A stretch of DNA of 64,000 nt. Origin: Oenococcus kitaharae DSM 17330. Lineage in GTDB: Bacteria; Bacillota; Bacilli; Lactobacillales; Lactobacillaceae. This document shows, piece by piece, positions 33,195 to 41,897 of the stretch; the stretch's first letter is position 1, and each line of letters starts with the position of its first letter. Both the position numbers and the translations under genes were made by a program. The notes below the pieces were generated by a model that was given only the letters and a program-made list of their open reading frames with translations, was not told the DNA's origin and made no database searches. Location of the stretch: positions 717,190-781,189 of the forward strand of contig NZ_CM001398.1 of NCBI RefSeq assembly GCF_000241055.1, written 5' to 3'.

Positions 33195-36100
33195 ATGACC
33201 TTAAAGATTATCCGAGCCTTTGCTGATAGTGATTTTCGCTCCGAGTTATTGGCTCGTATACATAAAAAATATCAGGCGGATCCGCAGGCACGTTTTTTCT
33301 ATGTGGTACCCAATCATATTAAATTTTCGTCAGAGGTCGGTGTTTTAAAAGATTTTGGGACTCTGTTGGGTGCTAAAACTCAAGATAACCAGGCCTTTTC
33401 ACGCTTGCAGGTTTACTCTTTCTCACGCCTGGCTTGGGCCTTGACCAAACAAGAAGAGGGGAAAACGGCGCTGACTGATTTATCAATCGCCATTCTAGTT
33501 GGACAAGTCTTGCGGGATCTGCCCTTAGCACAATTGGGAATTTTTGCGCGTTCTGCCCGTTTGCCAGGGTTTGTGGCCAATGTTGCCGCACAGCTGCAGG
33601 AAATTTGGGATTCCGGATTGACTGCCGCTGAGTTAGGGGTAACACATAGCGGCCAAGATCGTTTAGCTGACAAAATTCATTTTCTGGCGATTATTGAAGC
33701 ACAAGTTCTGCCTTTACTGGCAGACTTTGAGCTGCCTGAGGATAAGCTGAAAAATTTTGCTGAAGATTTGGCAGATTTAGACTTATCGCACGCAAATTTC
33801 TATTTTGAAGGTTTTTCTAATTTTACCAATACTGAGATGTCTGTTTTACAAGCAATTATTGCCTTGGATAGACAAGGCAGTGATTCTGAAGTGACGGTCG
33901 CTTTGATCGGCGATAGTGCGAGTGATCGTTTTGGGGATGGCAATCTCTTTTTTAAGACGAACCGCTTGATTAGAGAAAATTTTCCTGATGCCCAGATCGA
34001 ACGGATTCATCGCGATCGAAATTTATCTATGTCGCAGCAGAATTTTGAAAAGAGCTGGCGTGAATTAGAAACGCAGGGTTTTGCCCAAGAAAAACGCCCA
34101 TTGCCTCAGATGTCGATCAGGACCGTCAGCAGCCAGGAAAACGAAGCGGCTTTTGTTGCCCGCTCGATTCGCCGCAAATTGGTCGACGATCCAACTTTGC
34201 GGGCACGTGACATTTTGGTGATTGCTCAGCGTTTGGACAATTACAAAGATATTCTGCCGCACTTTTTCCAGCGCTATGATCTGCCTTATTTCTTGGACAG
34301 TGATACCCGCATGTCTGATCATCCTTTAGCTTCTGTTTTAGAAAGTTTGTTGACACCAAGTGCAGAATTCGATTACGAACGGGTTATGCGGATTTTAAAA
34401 AGCGGCCTATTCCAATGGGAATCCGAAACGAATTTTCAAGAGTCTTTTGATTATCTGGAAAACTTTGTTCTGGCAGCTAACCCTAAAGAGGCTCTTTGGC
34501 GTAATGGTGATTTTCAGTATGTCGCGGTCAGTGATGAACAGGATGTGGCCAAAAGCGATCCACAAGACCAGCGAATCAACCAAATGGTTAATCAGATGCG
34601 TGTCTATATTGTGCAGCTGCTGGATAGTTTTAAGGACCGTTTTGCCAAAGTGACTACTTATGAGCAGGCGGTCAGGGCCTTAATGGCTTGGCTGCTGGAT
34701 TTTAAAGTCGATCAGGTCTTTATTGCACAAGCCAATCGCGGCGATGACCGAGGCGTTCAGGCTTGGAAAATGCTGATAAACAGCCTGGAACAGATCGATC
34801 ATTTGATTGCCGACAAGGAATTTGTTGGCCAGGATTTTTTGCAGATGTTAAAAGATGGTTTTGCGGCGGCCACGTTTTCAGGCATTCCGGCCAGTCTGGA
34901 TCAGATTACAATTTCAGAAAGCGGGATTGTTCAGCGGCAGGATTATCGTTTACTGTACTTTATTGGTGCGACTTCAGACAGCCTGCCGGCGCAGATTGAT
35001 TCTAAAAGCCTATTGGATGACTCTGATCGTCAGCAATTAATCAGTGATTTTGCTGAAGCCAAAAAGGATTATTTTTTGCAGGACACAAGTCGTCAGCAAA
35101 TGGCTGCCGAGAATCTGCGTTTTTATTCGACCGTCTTATCCGCCACAGAATCAGTTGTCTTCAGTTATCCAAAATTTAGAAGCGATGGCAAAAAAAATGA
35201 GCTTTCGCCATATTTGTCCCGCCTGTCATTGCCGGAAGTCTCGGACTTGCACGAAGTCAAAGTGCCGGATCTGCCTGAAAAGAAGGCGGATCTCGTTAAT
35301 TATTTGGGCAATGCCAATAGCTCGGTTACTGCCGTCAGTCGTAGTGCAAAAGCATATGGGACTGCTTTTATTGACGGCTTATATTCGTTAATTTCCTTGC
35401 GAAACGGCAACTTTAAGAAAGTTTTGGCTGCTAGTCATTATGAAAATCAAGTCGTGACTTTGAGAAAAGATCTGGTCGATAAGCTTTTTGGCAAAGATTT
35501 GCGTTTATCAATTTCTCAAATCGAACGCTATTTCAGTAATCCTTATGAATATTTTCTGCAGTATGGCCTGCGTTTGAAAAAACGGAGCCAATTTACCCTG
35601 GATCCTGCGCTTTCAGGCAGTTACTATCATGCGATTTTTGAAAAAGTCGTTGATAGGATGATCGAAAAAAAAGTCGCATTTCGCGATTTAAGCAATCAAG
35701 AACTGGATGAAAGCAGTCGTCAGGCTGCTGAGAGCCTGCTGCAGCAAGAAGATTTTCAGATTCTGGATTCAGATGACCATTTCCAGGCTGTTGCTAAAAG
35801 CCTCACACAGGATGTTGCATTGACTTTCCGTCTGATGCGGCTGTCCAATGCCTTTAACCAATCACGCCCTATCCGCACTGAGGCAGCTTTTGGCCGCTTG
35901 GATCAGGATAACAAGCAGGCGCCTTTGATTGGTCTGGATTTCACTTTGGAAAACGGCAACCGCTTATATCTTCGCGGGAAAGTCGACCGCATTGATAGCC
36001 AGGATCAGAATCATGATTTTGCGACAATTATTGATTACAAGTCCAATGGCAAACAATTTAATTTTCGCGATGCTTATGTTGGCAGTGAGCTGCAGTTGTT

Positions 36101-36665
36101 GACTTATTGGATGGATCTTTTAAAAAATACACAGCAGCTGGGATTTCGCCAGTTGGGCGGGGCTGTTTTCGCCCAGATTAAAAATCAGCCGGCCACAATC
36201 GCAGATATGCTGTCCAAGGGTGTGCCGCTGGACCAGGTCTTTGGCCAAAATGCACAGTTTCAGCGGCCGGATTTCCAATTCCGTGGTCTTTTACTGGACG
36301 ATTCAGCCTATTTGGATAATTTGCAGCATCTGGAAGCTGGCGAGAAGGCCGATTTTTATCATTTTTCGTTAACAAAAAATGAACAGCATGCTGTTAGCGA
36401 TGATGTCTTATCTAAAGAAGATCTGCAATTATTGATGAAACATGACCAGGATAAACTGGTCCAAGCCGGCAATGCCATTAGTCAAGGGCGTTTTCCTTTG
36501 TATCCTTTGCGGGAGGGCGACCAGAGATCTGCACTGACTTATTCCGATTATAAGGAAGTTATGAATTTCGATCGTTCTTTTGGCGATCGTTATCATGATT
36601 TGAATGTTTATCCCAATAACAGAAAAGGCATTTTGGCCTTATTGAAAAAGGAGCAGGAAAAATGA
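33195..36665 (+). CDS. addB: ATP-dependent nuclease subunit B (RexB-type AddB)
   Basis: Protein of 1156 residues, the size of lactobacillal RexB. The C-terminal RecB-like nuclease has DRIDSQ...ATIIDYKSNGK with catalytic Asp and Lys (near residue 950). With AddA it forms the Chi-regulated helicase-nuclease for double-strand break repair. The N-terminal helicase-like half lacks a clear Walker A, as in RexB. There is no SD: TAAAAT ends 6 nt before ATG, suggesting a leaderless message. Its stop overlaps the addA start by four bases. Confidence 0.92.
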   Translation: MTLKIIRAFADSDFRSELLARIHKKYQADPQARFFYVVPNHIKFSSEVGVLKDFGTLLGAKTQDNQAFSRLQVYSFSRLAWALTKQEEGKTALTDLSIAILVGQVLRDLPLAQLGIFARSARLPGFVANVAAQLQEIWDSGLTAAELGVTHSGQDRLADKIHFLAIIEAQVLPLLADFELPEDKLKNFAEDLADLDLSHANFYFEGFSNFTNTEMSVLQAIIALDRQGSDSEVTVALIGDSASDRFGDGNLFFKTNRLIRENFPDAQIERIHRDRNLSMSQQNFEKSWRELETQGFAQEKRPLPQMSIRTVSSQENEAAFVARSIRRKLVDDPTLRARDILVIAQRLDNYKDILPHFFQRYDLPYFLDSDTRMSDHPLASVLESLLTPSAEFDYERVMRILKSGLFQWESETNFQESFDYLENFVLAANPKEALWRNGDFQYVAVSDEQDVAKSDPQDQRINQMVNQMRVYIVQLLDSFKDRFAKVTTYEQAVRALMAWLLDFKVDQVFIAQANRGDDRGVQAWKMLINSLEQIDHLIADKEFVGQDFLQMLKDGFAAATFSGIPASLDQITISESGIVQRQDYRLLYFIGATSDSLPAQIDSKSLLDDSDRQQLISDFAEAKKDYFLQDTSRQQMAAENLRFYSTVLSATESVVFSYPKFRSDGKKNELSPYLSRLSLPEVSDLHEVKVPDLPEKKADLVNYLGNANSSVTAVSRSAKAYGTAFIDGLYSLISLRNGNFKKVLAASHYENQVVTLRKDLVDKLFGKDLRLSISQIERYFSNPYEYFLQYGLRLKKRSQFTLDPALSGSYYHAIFEKVVDRMIEKKVAFRDLSNQELDESSRQAAESLLQQEDFQILDSDDHFQAVAKSLTQDVALTFRLMRLSNAFNQSRPIRTEAAFGRLDQDNKQAPLIGLDFTLENGNRLYLRGKVDRIDSQDQNHDFATIIDYKSNGKQFNFRDAYVGSELQLLTYWMDLLKNTQQLGFRQLGGAVFAQIKNQPATIADMLSKGVPLDQVFGQNAQFQRPDFQFRGLLLDDSAYLDNLQHLEAGEKADFYHFSLTKNEQHAVSDDVLSKEDLQLLMKHDQDKLVQAGNAISQGRFPLYPLREGDQRSALTYSDYKEVMNFDRSFGDRYHDLNVYPNNRKGILALLKKEQEK

Positions 36666-39600
36666 ACTATTCTGAAAACCAAAAAGCTGTTATTTTTCAT
36701 GCTCCTGATGAAAATCTGCTGGTTGCTGCTTCGGCTGGTTCTGGCAAGACAACTGTTTTAATTGAACATGTCTACCAGCAGCTGTTGGCAGGCCAGGATA
36801 TTGATCGTTTTCTGATTTCGACTTTTACAGATGCCGCAGCTTCGGAAATGAAAAGTCGTCTGGAAAAACGCATTCGTCAAGGGATCGGAGAGACTAGCGC
36901 AAAGGCCGATAAAAAACATTTACAGGCGCAGCTGCTATCGTTGAATAGTGCGGCAATCGGGACTTTAGACGCTTTTTCATTAAAAATTATCGAACGATAT
37001 TATGCGGCAATCGGCTTGGACCCGCGCTATCGCATTTTGGCTGATCAGACCGAAAAAGATTTGCTGATTCAAGAAGTGATTGATAATACTTTTAATTCGT
37101 CATATAAAGACAGCCGTTTTCTGGAACTGCTCGCGAATTTTTCTTCAGCCAGCCGAGATCAGGATTTGAAAAAACTGGTCATTAGATTGAATTCGATGGC
37201 CGAAGCGCGTGCAGAAGCCGATGAGTGGCTGGATTCGCTCGGCCGCCATTATCGCTTGGGAAATAGTTTGACTGCTGGCGATTTTTGGCAGCGCTTATTA
37301 GCGCCCCAATTATCCGATAAGGTTGTTGAAGCTTATTACCAGATCGTCTCAGCCAAAGAGAAGATTGAAAAATTGCAGGATTATGGCAGTTACGAACCTT
37401 ATTTGACTGATGTTGCCGCCATGATGCAGGGACTGATTAACAGTTTTAAAAGTAATGACTGGCAGCAGATACGCAATTATTATGATCAGCATCCTTGGCC
37501 GAAATCCGCTCGCAAAAAGGGCAATACACCTGGTGAAGCTGAGTATTTCAAACAATTCGTCGATAAGCAGATCAAGGCTGCTCGGGATTCGTATCGCTCA
37601 ATTGCCACGGATTTCCTGCTTCTTAACGAAAAACAATGGCTGCTGATTAGCCAAAATGCCGATAAAATTGTCACAGAATTAGTTGAGCTGACAAAACTAT
37701 TTCGGAAACATTTTGCTGCTAAAAAACGCGATCTATCGCTGCTGGATTTTTCAGATGGCGAGCAGTTTGCCTATCAGATTCTCAAAGTTCCCAGTATTCG
37801 TGAAGAAGTTCAAAGCAGTTATCATGAAGTGCTTGTCGATGAATACCAAGATATTAATGATTTGCAGGAAAGTATTCTCACGAGTGTGGCAAACAGCCAC
37901 AATATGTTTATGGTTGGCGACTTAAAACAGAGTATTTACGGTTTTCGTCAAGCTGACCCGAAGAAGTTTACGGAAAAATATCGTGCCTATGGTCGGCATC
38001 AAGGCGGTCGTCTGATCGAATTAGCTGATAATTATCGTTCAGAAAAAAATGTCACGCAGTTTTCGAATTCCGTTTTTGATCAATTAATGGACCAGAAATT
38101 AGGCGGAATTGATTACAAAGGGGATGTCCAATTAAAGGCGGCCAATAAAGATTATCCGGCTGACTTGAAGAAAGTGGCTGAAATATCGATCGTGATCGAT
38201 GACGGCCAACAGACAGAGGCGGATTTTGGCAAGACTGATGCCGAACTGGAATTGATTGCGGCTAAAATTCAGGATTTAGTTGGCCACGAGCAGCTTTTTG
38301 ACCGCGACTCAAAAAGCATGCGGCCAGTTCAATTTAAAGATATTACCATTCTTGGGCGCTCGCATGCTTGGGAAAACGAGCTGCAGGCTGTTTTTGCCAA
38401 ACACAATATTCCAGTGAATGTCGCGGCTGGTAATTTTCTGCAGGAATTTGAAATTTCTGTGATTTTAAGTTTCTTAAAAATTATTGACAACCCGCATCAG
38501 GATATTCCTTTGGCAGCTGTTTTGCGGTCACCGATTTATGGCTTGGACGAAAATAAATTGGCCGAGATTCGCACAGTGGATTTAAAACACGATTATTTTA
38601 CAGCCGTGAAAACGTATGCTGAAACCGGCGCCGACGCTGATTTAAAAGATTTACTGGTCAACTTTCTCCAGCAGCTGAATCGTTATCGGGAAATCGCGGC
38701 TGATAACCGGATTGTTGATTTGATTTGGCAGATTTACGATGACACGAATTGGCCAGAATATGTTTCGGCGATGGTCGGCGGAACACAACGTTTAGCCAAC
38801 TTGCACGCTTTATACGAATACGCTCAGCAATTATCAGACAATCGTTTTGTTGGTTTATTCAGTTTTATTCGCTATGTCGAACAGCTGATGAACGCGACTG
38901 AAGATTTTTCCCAAGCGCCGGCGGATATGGGCGAACAAGCTGTCTCAGTTATGACAATTCATGCAGCCAAAGGTTTGGAATTTCCAATCGTCTTTCTGCT
39001 GAATCTCGACAAAAAAATTGATGCACGCGATACACAAGGTGTGATGGTAGCGGATTTTGACGAAGGTGTCGGGATTGATCTGGTTGACCCTGTTTCACGC
39101 GTGAAAATTCCAACCTTGCAAAAAATGGTTGTTGCAGAAAAGATCAAAGAGAAAAACTGGGCTGAAGAGATGCGGCTCTTGTACGTTGCTTTAACGCGTG
39201 CCGAACAGCGCCTGTATCTAATTGGTGCTAGCGGATCGCAGACTGATTTAGCTTTATCTTGGGAGACACCTGTTTCAAAAGACCCGGCCGTGCTGGCTGT
39301 GCAGGATCGATTGCGTGCGACGAGCTATCAGCAGTGGATTGGTATGGCTTTAGCTAAGACTGGCCGGATTGATTTGACGGATTTGGTCAAACAAGCTGAT
39401 CAATCCGACTTGGTATTTTCAATCAAACTGGTCGACTATAGCCAAATTATAGACATGGCTGCACAAGAAACGGAAAACGATACGGCCGCAGTGACGGCTT
39501 CAGATATTAAATCCGACCCGGAAATTAATTTATCACGGGCAGAAAAAATTCTCGATTACCGATATCCCTTTCAGACGGAAAGTAATCTGGCGGCCTATCA

Positions 39601-40240
39601 TAACGTCAGTGAATTAAAACGTGTTTTTGAGGATCCAGACGCTTTGCTTTTGCCGGAAATGGATGATCAACCAGCTGCAGAAATCACGGAATTGCCTAAG
39701 CCGGATTTCGCCCAGTCCAGCCAGGGAACACATATTAGTTCGACAGATAAAGGGACTGCCACGCATTTAATCTTGGAAAAAATTGACTGGCATAAAGAAC
39801 TGACCACAGATTACCTAACGAATTTAATTCATCAGACTATTAGCGATTCGGACCTGGCCCAAGCGATTGAATTAGACAAGCTGGAATGGCTGATACATTC
39901 TGAGTTAGGCAGGCAGATTCAAGCGCATGTTGACAGTCTCAGACGTGAGGAAACGTTTGCCATGCTCCTGCCGGCCGAAAAACTCTATCAGGGTATCAGT
40001 AGCGGCGATCAAGTCTTAGTTCACGGTATTATTGACGGCTATTTTATTGACGGTGATGATGTTATCTTGTTTGACTACAAGACGGATCGTTTGACGAAAA
40101 ATTATATGGCTGATTTGTCGGCGCGTTATGCCGGGCAGCTGAATATTTATGCAACTGCTTTGGCAAGCATGTATCCAGGCAAAAAGGTGGCTGATCGCGT
40201 GATAGCAGGCTTAGAAGGCGAGAAACTGATTCACTTATAA
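36662..40240 (+). CDS. addA: ATP-dependent helicase/nuclease subunit A (RexA/AddA)
   Basis: Protein of 1192 residues. UvrD-type helicase: Walker A ASAGSGKTT (residues ~20-30), Walker B VLVDEYQDIN (~395), motif III DLKQSIYGFRQAD, motif V TIHAAKGLEFP (~765), motif VI LYVALTRAEQRL. The C-terminal nuclease has HGIIDGYFIDGDDVILFDYKTDR (catalytic Asp and Lys). It is the motor and one nuclease of the AddAB repair complex. Coupled to addB by ATGA overlap. Confidence 0.96.
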   Translation: MNYSENQKAVIFHAPDENLLVAASAGSGKTTVLIEHVYQQLLAGQDIDRFLISTFTDAAASEMKSRLEKRIRQGIGETSAKADKKHLQAQLLSLNSAAIGTLDAFSLKIIERYYAAIGLDPRYRILADQTEKDLLIQEVIDNTFNSSYKDSRFLELLANFSSASRDQDLKKLVIRLNSMAEARAEADEWLDSLGRHYRLGNSLTAGDFWQRLLAPQLSDKVVEAYYQIVSAKEKIEKLQDYGSYEPYLTDVAAMMQGLINSFKSNDWQQIRNYYDQHPWPKSARKKGNTPGEAEYFKQFVDKQIKAARDSYRSIATDFLLLNEKQWLLISQNADKIVTELVELTKLFRKHFAAKKRDLSLLDFSDGEQFAYQILKVPSIREEVQSSYHEVLVDEYQDINDLQESILTSVANSHNMFMVGDLKQSIYGFRQADPKKFTEKYRAYGRHQGGRLIELADNYRSEKNVTQFSNSVFDQLMDQKLGGIDYKGDVQLKAANKDYPADLKKVAEISIVIDDGQQTEADFGKTDAELELIAAKIQDLVGHEQLFDRDSKSMRPVQFKDITILGRSHAWENELQAVFAKHNIPVNVAAGNFLQEFEISVILSFLKIIDNPHQDIPLAAVLRSPIYGLDENKLAEIRTVDLKHDYFTAVKTYAETGADADLKDLLVNFLQQLNRYREIAADNRIVDLIWQIYDDTNWPEYVSAMVGGTQRLANLHALYEYAQQLSDNRFVGLFSFIRYVEQLMNATEDFSQAPADMGEQAVSVMTIHAAKGLEFPIVFLLNLDKKIDARDTQGVMVADFDEGVGIDLVDPVSRVKIPTLQKMVVAEKIKEKNWAEEMRLLYVALTRAEQRLYLIGASGSQTDLALSWETPVSKDPAVLAVQDRLRATSYQQWIGMALAKTGRIDLTDLVKQADQSDLVFSIKLVDYSQIIDMAAQETENDTAAVTASDIKSDPEINLSRAEKILDYRYPFQTESNLAAYHNVSELKRVFEDPDALLLPEMDDQPAAEITELPKPDFAQSSQGTHISSTDKGTATHLILEKIDWHKELTTDYLTNLIHQTISDSDLAQAIELDKLEWLIHSELGRQIQAHVDSLRREETFAMLLPAEKLYQGISSGDQVLVHGIIDGYFIDGDDVILFDYKTDRLTKNYMADLSARYAGQLNIYATALASMYPGKKVADRVIAGLEGEKLIHL

Positions 40241-40270
40241 ACAACTATTTTTAATTTATTGTTTTTTCCC

Positions 40271-40298
40271 TTGACTTTATGATCAAAACGGTTAAAAA
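40271..40298 (+). promoter_or_regulatory. Promoter of the trpB leader
   Basis: TTGACT (40271-40276), 16 nt, TAAAAA (40293-40298). The expected start near 40305 leaves a short 5' end before the aaagg site of the leader peptide. Confidence 0.6.
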
Positions 40299-40327
40299 TG
40301 AACACATCTTTTAAGAAAGGAAATCTG

Positions 40328-40378
40328 ATGATGGCAATTACTTTGAATCGTTGGCAAAACTGGCGTAGCAGAAAGTAA
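40328..40378 (+). CDS. Tryptophan leader peptide of the trpB attenuator
   Basis: ATG 40328 (then ATG 40331) encodes MMAITLNRWQNWRSRK and TAA (40376-40378). Two TGG codons lie at 40352 and 40361 in a 16-residue peptide. aagaaagg (40313-40320) is a correctly spaced SD, so translation is well supported. It is followed by alternative hairpins and a strong terminator, then trpB. The layout and Trp-codon density mirror trpL leaders of other bacteria. Confidence 0.82.
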   Translation: MMAITLNRWQNWRSRK

Positions 40379-40387
40379 GTTTACTCT

Positions 40388-40498
40388 AAGCGTAGACTTG
40401 CTTTGATTTGTATTGAAGAGAGTCTATGCCGTCACGATTTCCTTTTGAATCGAATTCAGCCGCATAGCTAAGATGAATCAATCGCTATGCGGCTTTTT
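40388..40498 (+). promoter_or_regulatory. Transcription attenuator of trpB
   Basis: Four segments are visible. Region 1 GCGTAGACT (40390-40398) pairs with region 2 AGTCTATGC (40421-40429), nine pairs including one G-U. Region 2 CTATGC (40424-40429) can instead pair with GCATAG of region 3 (40462-40467). Region 3 AGCCGCATAGC (40458-40468) and region 4 GCTATGCGGCT (40484-40494) form an 11-bp terminator followed by TTTTT. A GCGTAG copy (40363-40368) overlaps the second Trp codon and could act as an alternative region 1. A competing ACTCT/AGAGT pairing (40383-40387 with 40419-40423) abuts region 2. How ribosome position chooses the fold is not settled. Confidence 0.8.
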
Positions 40499-40557
40499 GT
40501 ATCTAAATGGTCGTCCGTCTAGACTCCGTAAAAATAAAAATAATGAGGAATTAGACA

Positions 40558-41766
40558 ATGACAGAAGAAAATACAGCAGCACAAGTAAAAAGAACCGGCT
40601 ATTTTGGTGATTACGGCGGACAATATGTCCCTGAAGCCGTCAAAACAGCTTTGAATAAATTGGAAAAGGTTTATCTGCAATATAAAGATGATTCAGAATT
40701 CCGCACAGAGTTGGCTGGATATTTAAAGGACTATTCCGGCAGGGAAACGTCGCTCTATTACGCCGAATCACTGACCAAATATTTGGGCGGCGCAAAAGTC
40801 TACTTAAAACGCGAGGATTTAAACCATTTGGGTGCCCACAAGTTAAATAATGTTTTGGGACAAATTTTATTAGCACGGCGCATGGGCAAAAAGAGGGTCG
40901 TGGCCGAAACAGGGGCTGGCCAGCATGGTGTCGCTACAGCCGCGGCAGCTGCTAAATTTGGTATGTCCTGTGATATTTTTATGGGTGCCATGGATATGCA
41001 GCGGCAAAAATTGAATGTTTTCCGCATGGAAATGATGGGCGCAACGGTTCATTCTGTTTCAGCCGGTACAGCCACCTTAAAAAACGCAGTTGATGCAGCC
41101 TTAGGCTACTACGCTCAGCACCTAGACGATACTTTTTACGTCTTAGGTTCAGCAGTCGGCCCGCACCCTTATCCGACGATTGTCAAAGACTTCCAGAGTG
41201 TCATCAGCAAAGAAGCTCGTCGCCAGATTCTTGAAAAAGAAGGCCGCCTGCCCGATGCGATTATTGCCTGCATTGGCGGCGGATCAAATGCCATTGGTGC
41301 CTTTGCAGAATTTATTCCTGACAAAAATGTGCGTTTGATTGGTGCTGAGGCAGCCGGCAAAGGTGTTGATACGCCAGAAAACGCTGCCACGATGACTAAC
41401 GGCCGCCCTGGCATTGCTGATGGTATGTTTTCCTATCTTTTACAAGATGCACAAGGCGGCGTGCTGCCAGCTTATTCAATTTCTGCAGGTCTTGATTATC
41501 CAGGCGTTGGTCCTGAACATTCATTTTTGAAAGATACGCATCGCGCTGAATACTACGCAATCACGGATAAAGAAGCCGTTGACGCATTTCTATTGCTGTC
41601 GAAGCTGGAAGGCATTATTCCGGCCCTTGAGAGTTCACACGCTGTGGCCCAAGCTGTCAAGATGGTGCCAAAAATGTCTAAAGACCAGATTGTGATTATT
41701 AATCTGTCGGGACGAGGCGATAAAGATGTTGAACAAGTTGCCCACTATATCGGCCGGGACTTGTGA
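40558..41766 (+). CDS. trpB: Tryptophan synthase beta chain, no trpA alongside
   Basis: Protein of 402 residues, PLP enzyme joining indole and serine to give Trp. PLP-Lys is in [10 protein letters not shown] (near residue 90), the catalytic Glu in [11 protein letters not shown] (~112), the phosphate loop is GGGSNAIG (~240), and GRGDKD is at the end. [10 protein letters not shown] differs at two positions from the common NHxGAHKxNN forms but retains Lys. No other trp biosynthesis gene is adjacent, so the enzyme may use indole or depend on distant genes. It follows a Trp-codon leader and terminator. aatgagga is the SD. Confidence 0.95.
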   Translation: MTEENTAAQVKRTGYFGDYGGQYVPEAVKTALNKLEKVYLQYKDDSEFRTELAGYLKDYSGRETSLYYAESLTKYLGGAKVYLKREDLNHLGAHKLNNVLGQILLARRMGKKRVVAETGAGQHGVATAAAAAKFGMSCDIFMGAMDMQRQKLNVFRMEMMGATVHSVSAGTATLKNAVDAALGYYAQHLDDTFYVLGSAVGPHPYPTIVKDFQSVISKEARRQILEKEGRLPDAIIACIGGGSNAIGAFAEFIPDKNVRLIGAEAAGKGVDTPENAATMTNGRPGIADGMFSYLLQDAQGGVLPAYSISAGLDYPGVGPEHSFLKDTHRAEYYAITDKEAVDAFLLLSKLEGIIPALESSHAVAQAVKMVPKMSKDQIVIINLSGRGDKDVEQVAHYIGRDL

Positions 41767-41831
41767 AAAAAGGATTATGGCTGCTGAATGATTGAAATTA
41801 AACCCTAGGTTCAATACAATAATCATATACG

Positions 41832-41876
41832 GTAAGCGCTTACTTATTTTGCAAGTATTATGTAAGCGATGCTTTA
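41832..41876 (+). promoter_or_regulatory. LacI-family operator pair before the alpha-galactosidase gene
   Basis: GTAAGCGCTTAC (41832-41843) is a perfect palindrome with the CG centre of LacI/CcpA-class operators. TGTAAGCGATGCTTTA (41861-41876) has AAGC/GCTT arms and partly matches a cre site. The likely promoter lies between and over them. No LacI gene is in the window. Confidence 0.65.
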
Positions 41877-41897
41877 AATGATTATAAGGGGTAATTC

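Noticed and set aside
40300-40557. T-box riboswitch before trpB
   Set aside because: No T-box core sequence; a leader peptide with SD and an attenuator explains the region.
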